Source: Utricularia gibba
Lineage: Eukaryota; Streptophyta; Magnoliopsida; Lamiales; Lentibulariaceae
Direction of reading: 5' to 3'
Assembly: GCA_002189035.1 (NCBI GenBank)
Contig: NEEC01000026.1
Coordinates: 372,001-436,000 of the forward strand
Length of the DNA: 64,000 nucleotides
Both the position numbers and the translations under genes were made by a program. Shown here piece by piece: positions 34,372 to 45,262 of this stretch (the stretch's first letter is position 1; each line of letters opens with the position of its first letter). The notes beneath the pieces are model-generated. The model was given only the letters and a program-made list of their open reading frames with translations, searched no databases and was not told the DNA's origin.

Positions 34372-35758
34372 ATGGCGAGGAAAATGATCCTGGTGACAGG
34401 GGCGTCCGGTTACTTAGGTGGCCGTCTTTGTCGCGCGCTTCTCCATCAGGGCTTCGCCGTCAGGGCATTCGTCCGCCGGACCAGCGACCTCTCTTCCTTG
34501 CCTTCGCCCACCGACGCCGGAGACCTCCAACTGGCCTTCGGCGATGTCACCGACTACCCATCTCTACTAGAAGCATTTTCCGGCAGCGACGTGGTCTTTC
34601 ACGCAGCTGCAGTCGTGGAACCCTGGATTCCCGATCCTTCACTATTCACCACCGTCAGCTCATTTTGAAGTTTTGTTCTCCCATGGTTGAATGAACTTTT
34701 ATAGACGTTTTAATTTGAGTTGATAATCTCGATCGCAGGTTAATGTTGGAGGATTGAGGAACGTCTTGAGGGCTTTTAAGGAGACCAAGTCGATCGACAG
34801 AATCGTCTATACGTCATCGTTTTTCGCTCTGGGTCCGACCGACGGTGCCGTGGCAGATGAATCTCAAGTACTGCTTTTTACTTGACTTTTCTTTCGCACC
34901 TGGAATCATTCCTGTGGTGATTTGTGTAGATGCCCTCCTGCAAAAGCTTTTGTACCGAGTATGAGAAATCGAAAGCTGTGGCTGATAGGATAGCATTGGA
35001 GGCCGCTGCCGAAGGAGTTCCCATAATCCCAGTTTACCCTGGAGTTATTTATGGTTCTGGGAAACTTACAACTGGAAATTTGGTCTCCCTTTTGGTAATG
35101 CACCTTGCGTCTTGGTATTTTTTTTCTGGATTCTTCCTGTTTGTCATCCGGAAAGAAAAAAGACTAGATTTCTACTGGTAATTTAGAGAAGATGAGTTTC
35201 TTCACTGTATCATTTTGGTGGTGTATCAATCAGCTAGTGGAACGATTCAATGGACGGCTACCAGGTTACATTGGTCAAGAAAAGGGATTTTCCTTCAGCC
35301 ATGTGGATGATGTGGTCCAGGGGCATATAGCAGCAATGACCAGGGCCGGCCTGGTGAACGATACCTTCTAACAGGAGACAATGCCTCCTTCAAAGACGTA
35401 TTCGATATTGCTGCTGTGATCACTGCAACATCCAAGCCCTGGTTTCGCATTCCCTTGGTTATGCTTCAAGTGTATGGGTGGTTATGTCTTCTTGTCTCCA
35501 GGATAACAGGGAAGCTTCCTCTTGTCAGTCCCCCAGTAAGCATACCTGAGCTTATCTCTCTGGTTTGGATTTTCAGATATTCCTTCATCTTTATTTATGT
35601 TTTCGTTTGCTCCCCAGACTGTTGAAGTTCTCCGGCATCAATGGGCGTACACTTGTGAGAAGGCAAGGAAAGAACTGGACTACAATCCTAGAAATCTAGA
35701 AGAAGGTCTCAAAGAGATGCTTCCATGGTTGAGGAACTTGGGCTTGATCAAATATTAG
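34372..35758 (+). CDS. FLDH: Farnesol-dehydrogenase-like extended SDR, with a 1-base frameshift in exon 4
   Basis: An extended short-chain dehydrogenase of the dihydroflavonol-reductase/epimerase type, closest by memory to Arabidopsis FLDH, which oxidises farnesol with NAD. Exons are 34372-34653, 34739-34867, 34930-35094, 35234-35535 and 35618-35758, all with GT-AG borders. Exon 1 has the Rossmann motif VTGASGYLGGRL and VFHAAAVVEPW. Exon 3 has the active-site Y-x3-K (TEYEKSKAVAD), and the catalytic Ser lies in the YTSSFF segment of exon 2. Exon 4 is 302 nt, one base short of whole codons. After AAM (about 35338) the frame shifts and would stop 10 codons later, while the +1 frame resumes the conserved GERYLLTGDNASFKDVF. 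The C-terminus ends GLIKY at 35758. The lesion is either real inactivation or a sequencing error; everything else is intact. Confidence 0.85.
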
Positions 35759-35968
35759 TTAGCGCCTTCGATTCAAATCACTGTGGGGGTTGTTTTTGTA
35801 TTGGAAGTAGAACACAGTTTTGCTGTGGGCACAAACTAACTACCGTTTTCGTTATCACTTACCAGTAGCCATCTTCCACGGTGGGATCTGTTTTCGTGCC
35901 ACGTTTCACTTCTCAGGTCGAAAGACCAGTCCTTGCATGAAAAGTGAGGGAGTATCAATTTCGTTTCC

Positions 35969-38131
35969 ATGCGAAAGCTGCGTTTTCCGGAAATAAGAAC
36001 CTTTGTGAAGAAGACGTTGGAGCCAGATTCATTTGATGGATCATGGAATTGGGGATATTGGGTGGAGAAGGGCCACAGCAACTTCGATGTGGTCTCTGCT
36101 AACAAAGCTATCACATTCTATTCCGGGGCTGGGGAGATCGAACGTGCACGGAAGGTGTTCGACACAATGCTGCAAAGATCAATTGTATCTTGGAACGCCA
36201 TGATCAATGGATATTACAGATCGAATATGATTTCTGAAGCTCTGTTCTTGATTTCTCGCATGCACTCTTCGGATATCAAGTTCAACGAGACTACATTTGC
36301 CACCACGCTCGGTGTTTGCGGCAGAGCAAGGTCATTAGAATCTGGAAAACAGATTCATGGACTGGCTCTGAAATCTGCGCATCTGCGGTTCAACCTCGTG
36401 GGAAGCTCCTTGTTGTATGTATATGCTAATTGTTGCGAAATTGAAGATGGCCGAATGGTCTTTAATGAACTACACCATGAGAATGACATGTTATGGAGCT
36501 TGATGCTGATGGGATATGTTGAGTGCGGTTTAATGGACGAAGGTCACCGTGTCTTCAAAAGAATGCCGAGGCACAGCGTGGTGGATTGGACTACCTTGAT
36601 CTCTGGTTATGCTAAAAGTGGGGATGGCTGCAAGGAAGCATTAGAGATGTTCAAGGTGATGAGGATGAAAGACGACGCTATTCCCAATGAGTTCACTTTG
36701 GACTGCGTCCTGCGTGCCTGTAGCGAACTGGGGGATGTGTCCCTTGGAAAAATGGTGCATACCTTCATTGTGAAATGTGGGTATGAACTCGAGTGTTCCA
36801 TACATGGTGCTTTGCTTAGTCTGTATTGTCACTGTGGTTGTATGGATGAAGCTGAGAAGATACACCATGAATTTGGTAACAGGGCTGGCTCGAGTTTCAG
36901 CAGTATGTCAGAGATAAACGAAGCTTCTCACCATCTGGTGATTCATGGGTTTGCAATGTCTGGTAGAATTGCTGATGCAGAGAGGCTATTTATGGAGATG
37001 CCTATCAAGACGCTGTCTTCGTTCAACACAATGATCTCAGCGTATGCACGCTGCGGAGAGATTGACAAAGCAGTAAAATGTTTCGAGTCCGCAAAGGGAG
37101 AAGGGAGTTCCATTACTTGGAACTCGATGATTTCTGGATACATCCAGAATCATCGCCTTGAAGAAGCGCTTCAACTGTACTTGGCCATGCACAGATTGCC
37201 AATATGCAAAACCAGATCCACATTTTCTGCTTTATTTCGTGCCTGCGCCTGCGTGGGTTCTCTTCATCAAGGACAATCACTTCACAGTCATGTAGAGAAA
37301 ACTTCATATTCCAACAATGTTTACGTCGGCACTGCTCTAACTGACATGTACTCAAAATGCGGAAGCTTGGATGATGCAAGAGAAGCATTTAGGTCTGTTT
37401 CTGCGCCTAATGTGGCGACATGGACAGCAATGATAAACGGGTTTGCACATCATGGTCTTGGATCTGATGCCATCGCATACTTCACTCTGATGCTGCAACG
37501 TGAGGTAACTCCAAATGCAGCAACTTTTGTTGCAGTTTTATCTGCTTGTTCACACGCTGGTTTCCTAGAGATGGGAATGAAGTTACTTCAGTCGATGATA
37601 CACCGCTATGGCATTTCTCCAACCGTGGAGCACATCACCTGCGTGGTGGAGCTGCTTGGTAAAGAAGAACTAGCAAAGGAGGCCAAGAAACTGATCCAAA
37701 CTATGGAAATTGAAGCAGACAAAGTTCTCTTGACATCATTGCTCAATGCTAGCTGGAATTCTATGGACATGAAGTCGGCGGAGCAAGCCACCGGAAAGGT
37801 GGTCGCTCTCGATCCCCGAGCATCATCGGCCTATGTTATCATGTCCAACATGTATTCCAGGACAGGGAAGTGGTGGGAGAGGATGAAGGCGAGGGAGACA
37901 TTGAGAGAAACTGGAGGTAAGAAGGATCCTGGATGCAGCTGGATTTGCATCAACAACATAACTTATGTGTTCTCTGTAAATCACAGAAGCCACCCAAAAT
38001 CTGACCTGATGCTTGCTACATTAGAATCACTTAAAGCAAATGCATGTTCATATGCGCAGGTTTATCCTTGCTGTCTTTCTTTGAACAAATTCTCCAGTAA
38101 AACACAAGAGGTGAGAGTTCGTAAGAAGTAA
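35969..38131 (+). CDS. PLS-class pentatricopeptide repeat protein with E/E+ domain
   Basis: An intronless 720-residue ORF, as is usual for plant PPR genes. An in-frame TGA 39 bp upstream makes ATG 35969 the first usable start. Repeats of about 31-36 residues run from about residue 38 to 545, with typical SIVSWNAMINGYYR, DVVSANKAIT, TWNSMISGYIQN, TALTDMYSKCGSLDDA and TWTAMINGFAHHG segments. An E and E+ like tail follows (HITCVVELLG to DPGCSWICINNITYVFSV). No DYW deaminase domain follows; the protein ends after a short basic tail. Such proteins bind organellar RNA and usually specify C-to-U editing sites, recruiting a deaminase in trans. The N-terminus is short and basic, compatible with an organelle-targeting peptide, but the organelle cannot be told. 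It lies 210 bp after the SDR stop and is convergent with PDV1. Confidence 0.9.
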   Translation: MRKLRFPEIRTFVKKTLEPDSFDGSWNWGYWVEKGHSNFDVVSANKAITFYSGAGEIERARKVFDTMLQRSIVSWNAMINGYYRSNMISEALFLISRMHSSDIKFNETTFATTLGVCGRARSLESGKQIHGLALKSAHLRFNLVGSSLLYVYANCCEIEDGRMVFNELHHENDMLWSLMLMGYVECGLMDEGHRVFKRMPRHSVVDWTTLISGYAKSGDGCKEALEMFKVMRMKDDAIPNEFTLDCVLRACSELGDVSLGKMVHTFIVKCGYELECSIHGALLSLYCHCGCMDEAEKIHHEFGNRAGSSFSSMSEINEASHHLVIHGFAMSGRIADAERLFMEMPIKTLSSFNTMISAYARCGEIDKAVKCFESAKGEGSSITWNSMISGYIQNHRLEEALQLYLAMHRLPICKTRSTFSALFRACACVGSLHQGQSLHSHVEKTSYSNNVYVGTALTDMYSKCGSLDDAREAFRSVSAPNVATWTAMINGFAHHGLGSDAIAYFTLMLQREVTPNAATFVAVLSACSHAGFLEMGMKLLQSMIHRYGISPTVEHITCVVELLGKEELAKEAKKLIQTMEIEADKVLLTSLLNASWNSMDMKSAEQATGKVVALDPRASSAYVIMSNMYSRTGKWWERMKARETLRETGGKKDPGCSWICINNITYVFSVNHRSHPKSDLMLATLESLKANACSYAQVYPCCLSLNKFSSKTQEVRVRKK

Positions 38132-38333
38132 CAAGCGGATGTGGAGAAACCACAGCAAACTGAAACCTAACATTTCTTTCATGACAGAAACATGGGAACA
38201 CAATACAGAAAAAAAAAACAAAACAAAACAAAACACAAAAAAAAGCAGCAAAGCTCATCTTCTCACTACCTACCTATCCGAAGGTTGGCCAATAAGGATT
38301 GATTGACCAAACAGCCCCCTTAATGAGAACATC
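38132..38333. other. Short convergent spacer between PPR and PDV1 genes
   Basis: Only 202 bp separate the two stop codons, so the 3' ends of the two transcripts probably overlap or nearly meet. An A-rich run (AAAACAAAACAAAACAAAAC) lies at about 38216-38236. Confidence 0.6.
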
Positions 38334-39260
38334 TCAGCCTCTTGACAGCATGACATCCAAGGGTTTCAAAGCATCAAGAGATGGAGAACCAAGCAAGTTA
38401 GAAGTCTTCTTCATCTTCTCATGATCTCGCAGCTCCAACATGAATTTCTCATCGCAGCTTATTTGATTCGCATGTAAGAGAGCTAGCATGCTAAGAGCAA
38501 AAAGGGCAGCATTTCCTATAATCCCAATAGTACTATCCAACTTCAGGAGCTTGGGCAAAAAATTAAAGCTGGAAAGAAAGAGACCGGCAAGACCATTTGG
38601 TTTCTTTTCTCCTGATGGCATAAATTCCCCGCCTGTAGGATGACGAGTTGATGCATAGAAATGTTCAGAGGCAACAAAAGCTCCAGCACTTGTGACATCT
38701 CCTAGCAAAGCCTGTGCCTCCTCAATGACTTTATACTTCTTCCCCTGATGCTCAGACAATCTCATTGCAAGAATGATGCGACTTTGCTCCAGACGAGCAA
38801 TGGCAGAATCCCGCTCCGCACGCTGCTGGATCTGTACCGCCTGTCAACAAAGTGGATAAACACATGTCATCCCAGAATAAACATAAGCTAATCGACCCCA
38901 ATAACCACGGAGAGTTGCAGGAATGGCCCTTGTAACTCACATAAAAGAATTCCAGCTGGTCCTCCAGATTCTCCAGGGCAGTTCGGATAGCGTACAAACT
39001 CTTGGCTTCCTGAACCGCAGGCCCATCCTCATTCACCTGAAGCACAAATTCCTGGCCTTTTTTCCCCTCGGGGTCGTCAAAATCATCATCATCGGCCGCC
39101 GATTTCTTCCTACCTTGAAAACAAAATTCCCGGGATCTCCGGACGGATCCTTGAGGGAATTGAGAAAGTGGGCTCGGGAAGTGAAGTGTATGGCGTCGCT
39201 AAGCTTGTCGTGCAAATCCCATATCCTCTCGAGGACAGCTTGGACGTCGCCCGCCTCCAT
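38334..39260 (-). CDS. PDV1: Plastid division protein PDV1
   Basis: PDV1 is an outer-envelope chloroplast protein that recruits the dynamin-like ARC5/DRP5B to the division site. Three exons join in phase 0: 39260-39114, 39036-38941 and 38840-38334, giving 249 residues (272 in Arabidopsis, from memory). Family segments are AVLERIWDLHDKLSDAIHF, AIRTALENLEDQLEFFY, then QQRAERDSAIARLEQSRIIL and MRLSEHQGKKYKVIEEA; this is the cytosolic coiled coil. One membrane segment follows at about residues 185-205 (GIIGNAALFALSMLALLH). The protein ends LDVMLSRG with the C-terminal Gly that is conserved in PDV proteins. I chose MEAGDV because it matches the family start; a Met seven codons upstream is in frame. 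The gene is divergent from the MTM1-like carrier. Confidence 0.93.
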
Positions 39261-39895
39261 TCCCAGAACAATGGTGAACAAAGCGGGTATAGGCAGGCTC
39301 CACGTGTCAGGGAAGCACGTTACTTAATCAACCAACATCGGCCATGTATTATTTCCATAAATAGATTACTCATCTTCTTCATTTGATTTGTGTGGAAATG
39401 AACAGATTAAAATAATGAAGAAACGAGCAGAGCCGCGCATAATTCTGGAGGGAGGGACTGGAATCTGGATCGCGTGCGCCGCCGGCGTGGGCCGAAGGGG
39501 CACTGCGGGCCCAAGACTCGTAACGTGGCGCCTTCTGAAACGCTAATCAATCGAAATTTCCGGAAGGGAAGAAAATACCACAATTTGATTATTCAGAAAA
39601 TCGCAGAGCGTTCAGCCCTAAGTATTGGGACTCTCCACACGTTTGGTCCCATGTCTTCTGGCTGTTCGCCTTCTACCCCCGTTCCATTGAACTTGGAGGT
39701 AATCCCATTGGCGTCTTAATACGATTGTGGCTTTCAAAAATCAATAGCGACATCTTCGGAGACGCAAGAATGAATTTGACAGTTTTGGGGTTGGCTTGAT
39801 TCCAAATGAAAAGTCTTTCTTTGGTTTAGATTTTCTTGGAGAGAAAGGAGTATTGAAGACAAGTTAGCAAAGGGCTTGATTTCTTCCAACAAGCT
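39261..39895. promoter_or_regulatory. Divergent intergenic region between PDV1 and MTM1-like gene
   Basis: 635 bp separate the two start codons; this must hold both promoters and leaders. GC-rich around 39460-39535 (for example GGGCCGAAGGGGCACTGCGG). No clear TATA box on either side. Confidence 0.45.
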
Positions 39896-42279
39896 ATGGA
39901 TGAGTCTTCTAGGTATTCCAGATTCGACCATGGCGTCACAGCCATGTCTGCCGATGAGAATACAGCGTCAGTGCCTTCTAAGACACAGAAACAGGTCTCT
40001 TATACCTCCGAAGGTGCGAAATTGGGGCTCCATGAAAGAGCTTTTTCTGCCGCCGGTGCGGCATTCCTATCTGCCATTTTAGTCAACCCACTGGATGTGG
40101 CAAAGGTGCATATCTGTTCATGATTTTCTGCCCCTTCTTTTAGTGAATTTTTGTGTGATACTACTGGACTTGGAATTTTCTCTTTTGTCTGAGATGTAGC
40201 AAGGACTTGGAGAATGGCATGCTAGAAACTTAGATCGTATCACCTTATTAATGTTTTTTCACTAGAAAATTATTACTCTCTGATGCTGTGATTTGATTCC
40301 TCTTCTCTCTGATGATATACCATCTTTTTTCTTATTCATCCCTCAGACAAGGTTACAGGCACAGGCAGCGGGGTCCGCTTATTCACACCCATTGAGTAAT
40401 TATAACATTCGAATGGCATTGTTTGGGCCCCAAATGGTACTCATTTTTACACTAATCGAGACACTTGGCTATTTGTGATTCATATTTTGGATAGTTTTTT
40501 TTTACATCTAACGACCAGTTCTGCTTCATTAAATTATTTCTCTTGCGGGATTCTCTTTTTCTGTTAGATGTTTTCCGATATGAGGTGTTCTCCCTCGTGC
40601 AACCGTGCTGGTGTTCACGGTACTGTAGCCTTGTGCCCTCCTGATTGTTTCCATTACAAGGGAACACTAGATGTTCTGAGCAAAGTTATTCGCCAGGTTT
40701 GCACGTAATACATGCAATGTTTTGAGTTGATTGTAAGCACTGGAAATGATTTCTTTGCTGTGCTGTATGATGTTCAGGAAGGTTTTTTTGGGCTTTGGAG
40801 GGGGACGAATGCTGGACTAGCTATCGCTATACCCACTGTAAGTTTCAGAAGTCGTGGATTGTACTGATCAATTGCATCTTCTTATTTTAAAATGGAATTT
40901 TTTTTGGAATGACTGACTTACCTTTTGTTTTGACACTGATAGGTTGGTATCTACTTGCCGTGCTATGACATTTTCTGCAACCAAATTGAAGAATTTACTC
41001 TGACGAGTGTCCCCACCCTAACACCATATGCCCCTTTTGTGGCTGGTTCTCTGGCACGCTCGTTAGCTTGCACCAGCTGCTACCCTCTCGAGCTTGCACG
41101 GACGCGTATGCAGGTATTTATATCCCGCCTTGATGGTTCATTTCGTATTCTCTTTATCTTGTTGGTGAACACTATTTGTACCCAGGCGTTTAAGCATGCT
41201 GTTGGTGATAAAAAGCCTCATGGTATTTATAAGACGCTATTTGATGTATTCTACCAAGTCAGGAGCCCACCAGCTTCTAATAGTATCTGTGAGTTTTTGT
41301 TTACGTCTACCATTTCATTTTTCAAACTTTTATTGTGTTTTTTGATGTGTTTGATTCCAGAGTAAGCGATGAATTTGAAAACGCTTTTCTTTTTTAATTA
41401 TTAAAGTTTTTTCCAATAATGTTTTGAAACATGTTTTTGGCTGTAACAATAATCTCTAATGTTAAATATTTTTCACCTTTTTTTTATGCTCTCTAGTAAT
41501 GTGCTTATTCCTTTTTTTAAATAGGGACTGGTTATCGTGCTCTGTGGACTGGGCTTGGGGCTCAGCTAGCTCGTGATGTTCCTTATTCTGCAATCTGTTG
41601 GTCAACACTGGAGCCGGTTTGTGGTTCCCTTTATGTACTTTATCTCTACAATTTTCCTCTTCTTCTATGTGGTCTAAGCGTCACCCAATATTTTATGTAG
41701 GTAAGAAGACAGCTTCTAAGCATGGTAAGAGATGAGCCTACTGCTGCTAATATCTTTGGAGCAAATTTTGCTGCTGGTTTTGTTGCCGGGAGTGTCGCCG
41801 CTGCTGCTACCTGCCCATTTGATGTAGCAAAGACTCGAAGGCAAATTGAGGTAAAATCTGAATCCATCGTCATTTTTTCCGCACCACCTGCAAGAGCTCC
41901 TGGCCTCTTGCACTATGCTTATGTGTATATAGTATACGTTTTATTTGTCTCTTTCAGAAAGATCCCACAAGGGCTCTCAATATGACCACAAGGCAGACAG
42001 TGCTGGAGGTGTGGAGGTACTGCAGCGAATGTTTTCAATTTCTTCTAAATGGTTTTCTCTTCTGCCTGAAACATGAATTCACATCTCAAATGAAGTCTGT
42101 GTTTTTTGGGATGGCACTCACACATGTTAGACTCACAGGGATGGAGGATTGAAGGGCTTGTTTACCGGCGTCGGTCCCCGTGTTGGTCGCGCCGGTCCAT
42201 CAGTCGGATTGTGATTTCCTTCTACGAGGTGGTGAAGCACAGCATACATGGTCAGCACTCAGAAAGGAGGAGCCTCTAG
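39896..42279 (+). CDS. MTM1: Mitochondrial carrier, MTM1 / SLC25A39-40 type, with a 1-base frameshift near the 3' end
   Basis: An inner-membrane carrier of the group that contains Arabidopsis and yeast MTM1 (linked to Mn loading of mitochondrial SOD) and human SLC25A39/40. Ten exons join in phase: 39896-40105, 40347-40436, 40568-40696, 40778-40837, 40943-41113, 41186-41282, 41525-41616, 41701-41850, 41958-42016 and 42139 onward. Carrier signatures include NPLDVAKTRLQ across the exon 1/2 border, YPLELARTRMQ and CPFDVAKTRRQIE, one per repeat. The Cys-rich loop RCSPSCNRAG/CPPDC is typical of this subgroup. In exon 10 the frame reads GPRVGRAGPSVGL then TGA (42212-42214). One missing base near 42208 would restore VISFYEVVK and a stop at 42277-42279. 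As written, the protein loses about 22 C-terminal residues of helix 6. Confidence 0.88.
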
Positions 42280-42675
42280 TGCAGACTGCAGTTTTGGAGG
42301 AACCTTTTCCCATTGAGTAGGCTTAGGTTTTGCCAGAAGCATAGCTCTTTTTTTTTCTATACAGTTCAGTAATAATTCATTCCTCTCCTCGTTTACAGTC
42401 AGGGCATGGGGAGAGATTTTGGGAATTCTTCTTGAACTATTCCGAGATCGATGCATCTAAACACCATCAAAATTTATCTGCAAGTTAGAAAGTAACTCTA
42501 TGCATGAAGCTAGCTCAAGAATCATAAGTTGGTTGACAACTCTGTCCACTTAACTAAATAATCGCCTGTAAAGCATAATTTTTTTTACATGATTTCAGAC
42601 TAAACTAAATCATGTGTGCAAAGGCCGAAAGATGTATACAAAGGTGCTGAGTTATTACAATGGCTGATGTTGCTG
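42280..42675. other. Convergent spacer between MTM1-like and ALMT genes
   Basis: 396 bp without a gene; should hold both 3' untranslated regions. Confidence 0.6.
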
Positions 42676-45006
42676 TCAGTTTCTGCAGCGTATGCACCGA
42701 AGCAGTGAGGCCCAAAAACCAGTGAAAGCTTGATGAGGTTCAGGCGATTCAAGAGGATCCTTGAACTTTGCCTCGGTGCTGAGTTCCTCGAATGAGTCCA
42801 CCAGATTTTGAAGTCTGGCTACAAACTCAATCAACAGAGAAGTGAAGGTTGACAGGGAGAGGGCGCTCGCACTTTCGAAAGTACTGACTTCGCGCTCGTT
42901 GAGGAGGGCGTCTCCGAGAATGGAGAGCCTCGAGGGCCACATTGTTTGCTGTCGGAGCAGAAGCTCTTCGCCGGATTGAACATTCAGGCTCATGCTGATG
43001 CTCCTGTTGGGGTTGGGGTTGGGGTAGTAGCCTCGCGGTGTCTGAAGAGATTTTGGGTTCAAAGAGCCTACGGAGCTGAGCAATTGATTCTTGTGCTCAC
43101 TGTCCTTGAATTCAGTAGGCGGCTCTTCTTGATCTTTGATCCTCGTTTCAGCTTCCCATCTTTCGGATTTGATCAAAAGGTACGATTTTTGATCAATCAG
43201 TAGCTGCAAATCCTCAGCAGCGTTGTGAACTTGATGCAGGATGTCTCCCGGGCTCAGTTTCTCCATCTTTTCCAGTTTCTTCCCAAGAATCCGCAGTATT
43301 TTCGATCCTTCAGCACCCACCTTTTGGATTTGATCCTTGAACACAGCTCTAAGTTCAGATGGAGCCTGAGATATGACAAACAAACATATGCTGTCCATAT
43401 TCTGGCTCACAACAGAGTTTAGAATCAAGTGAATGTAAAAACGCTGAAAGCACAAGTAAGAAGATACCTGTATTTCTGAAAGTATGCATCCGTGCAAAGC
43501 CATCACCATGAAAGAACAATGCCTAAGAGCACCACTGAGCTTGACGTAGTTACTCCAGGGGTAATTCAACATCTTGTAACGCCCGTGTGGTGGCTCCCAT
43601 ACGGCAAAGCCTATCTACACTCATCAGCGTTCCAGACACAAATACCGTGCACATGAGGACAGGTCAAAACCTCAAAGCCACTGAAACAGAAAGAGAGAGA
43701 TACCAACCAAGGATTCCTCTTTGCTTGTGGACTCAAAAGCAGCTCTGTATCCTTTATAAAGAGGATCATCAGAAGGTTGGTAGACAAGAATCTTTGATGG
43801 TATCCTCGTGTACTCAATGCACTGCAAATACATATTGATACAACCTGAAAAGGAAGCCTGTGACATGAGGAGGAGATGTCGTCATGACAGAGGATTTCAT
43901 ACGCGCGTAATCAATCACCTTCCAAAGATGTGGCAACCCCTTCAAAGTTTTTTACTACCAGCTTGTGCAGATCTTCTCCGGCCCAAATCGGGAATACGCA
44001 GACATTTATAAGCAAGCATACACCAGCACCAACAGCTATCAAAAGCAGTCTAGAACTGGCAGTTTGGATGAAATCTGATCCGGATACCAGAACGATGCAA
44101 AATGTCAACAAGAAAACCCGGAATCCATATTCATACTGCTTCATAGCCGGGTGCAACTTCAAATAGCTAGTCACAGAGCCTGGAACCATGAAACATGCAA
44201 GGCAAGCACCGAGACAGGGACATACAGTTAAACGTATTACAATGCAGCAACTCTCATCATATAAAAAATAATGGATTGACATAAACCAAACACCATGCTT
44301 AGCAGTATAAGAAGCACAGGAAAATAATATCCAGCGAAACGCTTAGGCGCTGACTCACCTGCGACAAAGATATTGATAACAACCACCGCTTCTTGCCATT
44401 CTCCAGCCATCTTAGACAACAACGCGATCCCAAGGGACAGTCCCCCGGCAAATAAGGTCCCTAATGCTCGATTGAACCCCTTGTTCAATGTGGCCCCTGT
44501 ACATTAGTTGTGTCATGATGAGACTAGCACCTTTATGTAATCCTAGATTCGATGTCTAACTATTCCAACCAGAGAGAGGAATTAGATGCCATTATCAATA
44601 TGAAACACGAAAAGAGAGCAGGGCATTTCACCAAGAAAGATGTAAACATACCTATGCTGAACTCGAACACGACGACGACAGTGAGAATAGCCCAGATAGA
44701 ATGCTTGGTGATATAAGTGGAGGGCTCCTTGAAAAAAATGAGGAGAGAAACCAGGGCCAAAGCGAAACCCACTTTCGCCGCAAACACCAACTTTCTAGGA
44801 TCGGACCTCCCCATCTCATAAGAAGACACTGCCATGGCCTCCACATTGTTCCACCACCCCGAAAATCTTCGTCCCAGAATCTTGAAAACATTCCAAAAGC
44901 AGGTGTCTGGTGTAGCATAAAAATCATCGGATTCGACGTCCGAAAAGTTTCGCGCCCTGCCTCGATCGACAAAGCTTTGTCGCAGAGAAGCACATTTATT
45001 GGCCAT
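42676..45006 (-). CDS. Aluminium-activated malate transporter family anion channel (ALMT9-like clade)
   Basis: Six exons join in phase to 575 residues: 45006-44652, 44496-44359, 44179-43919, 43844-43708, 43614-43468 and 43365-42676. The N-terminal half has the family's membrane helices, including [20 protein letters not shown], then [20 protein letters not shown] and [20 protein letters not shown]. Further conserved segments are [19 protein letters not shown], then [20 protein letters not shown]. The WEP motif lies in [14 protein letters not shown]. The long cytosolic C-terminal half ends with the [20 protein letters not shown] helix. Similarity to ALMT9 is strong through the middle, which suggests a vacuolar malate/chloride channel. 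The exon 4/5 border uses the acceptor that gives ESL-IGFAVW; an acceptor 4 nt inside would break the frame. Confidence 0.92.
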
Positions 45007-45262
45007 CCTCCTCTTCTTCTTCCCAAGATCATGGAGAACAACAGATTGGAAATTACAGAGTGTATTACAAATCAGGGCATCCTATTTTTAGTGTGTGATA
45101 GTAAAAAATTTTGCTTCAATGTGTGTTACTTTAGAGAAGGATGGAAATCGCCAAGCAGTCAGTTACTCGCCCACTAAATATATGGACAAATCAGGCCATC
45201 CTCCTCTTCTTCTTCCAAGATCATGGAGAACAACAGATTGGAAATTACAGAGTGTATTACAA
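45001..45262. repeat. Duplicated ALMT leader and start region (about 68 bp, two copies)
   Basis: The block from GGCCATCCTCCTCTTCTTCT to GAGTGTATTACAA is present at 45003-45071 and again at 45194-45262, with one base difference (CTTCCCAAG versus CTTCCAAG). On the minus strand it holds the ALMT start codon plus its purine-rich leader. In the upstream copy the same ATG is followed after one codon by TGA. Each copy also carries an ATG on the minus strand in TTCTCCATGATCTTGG, so the leader may contain short upstream ORFs. Confidence 0.85.

Noticed and set aside
44652-45177. ORFs of 129 and 158 codons over the ALMT first exon
   Set aside because: They are out-of-frame or antisense to a well-conserved exon.
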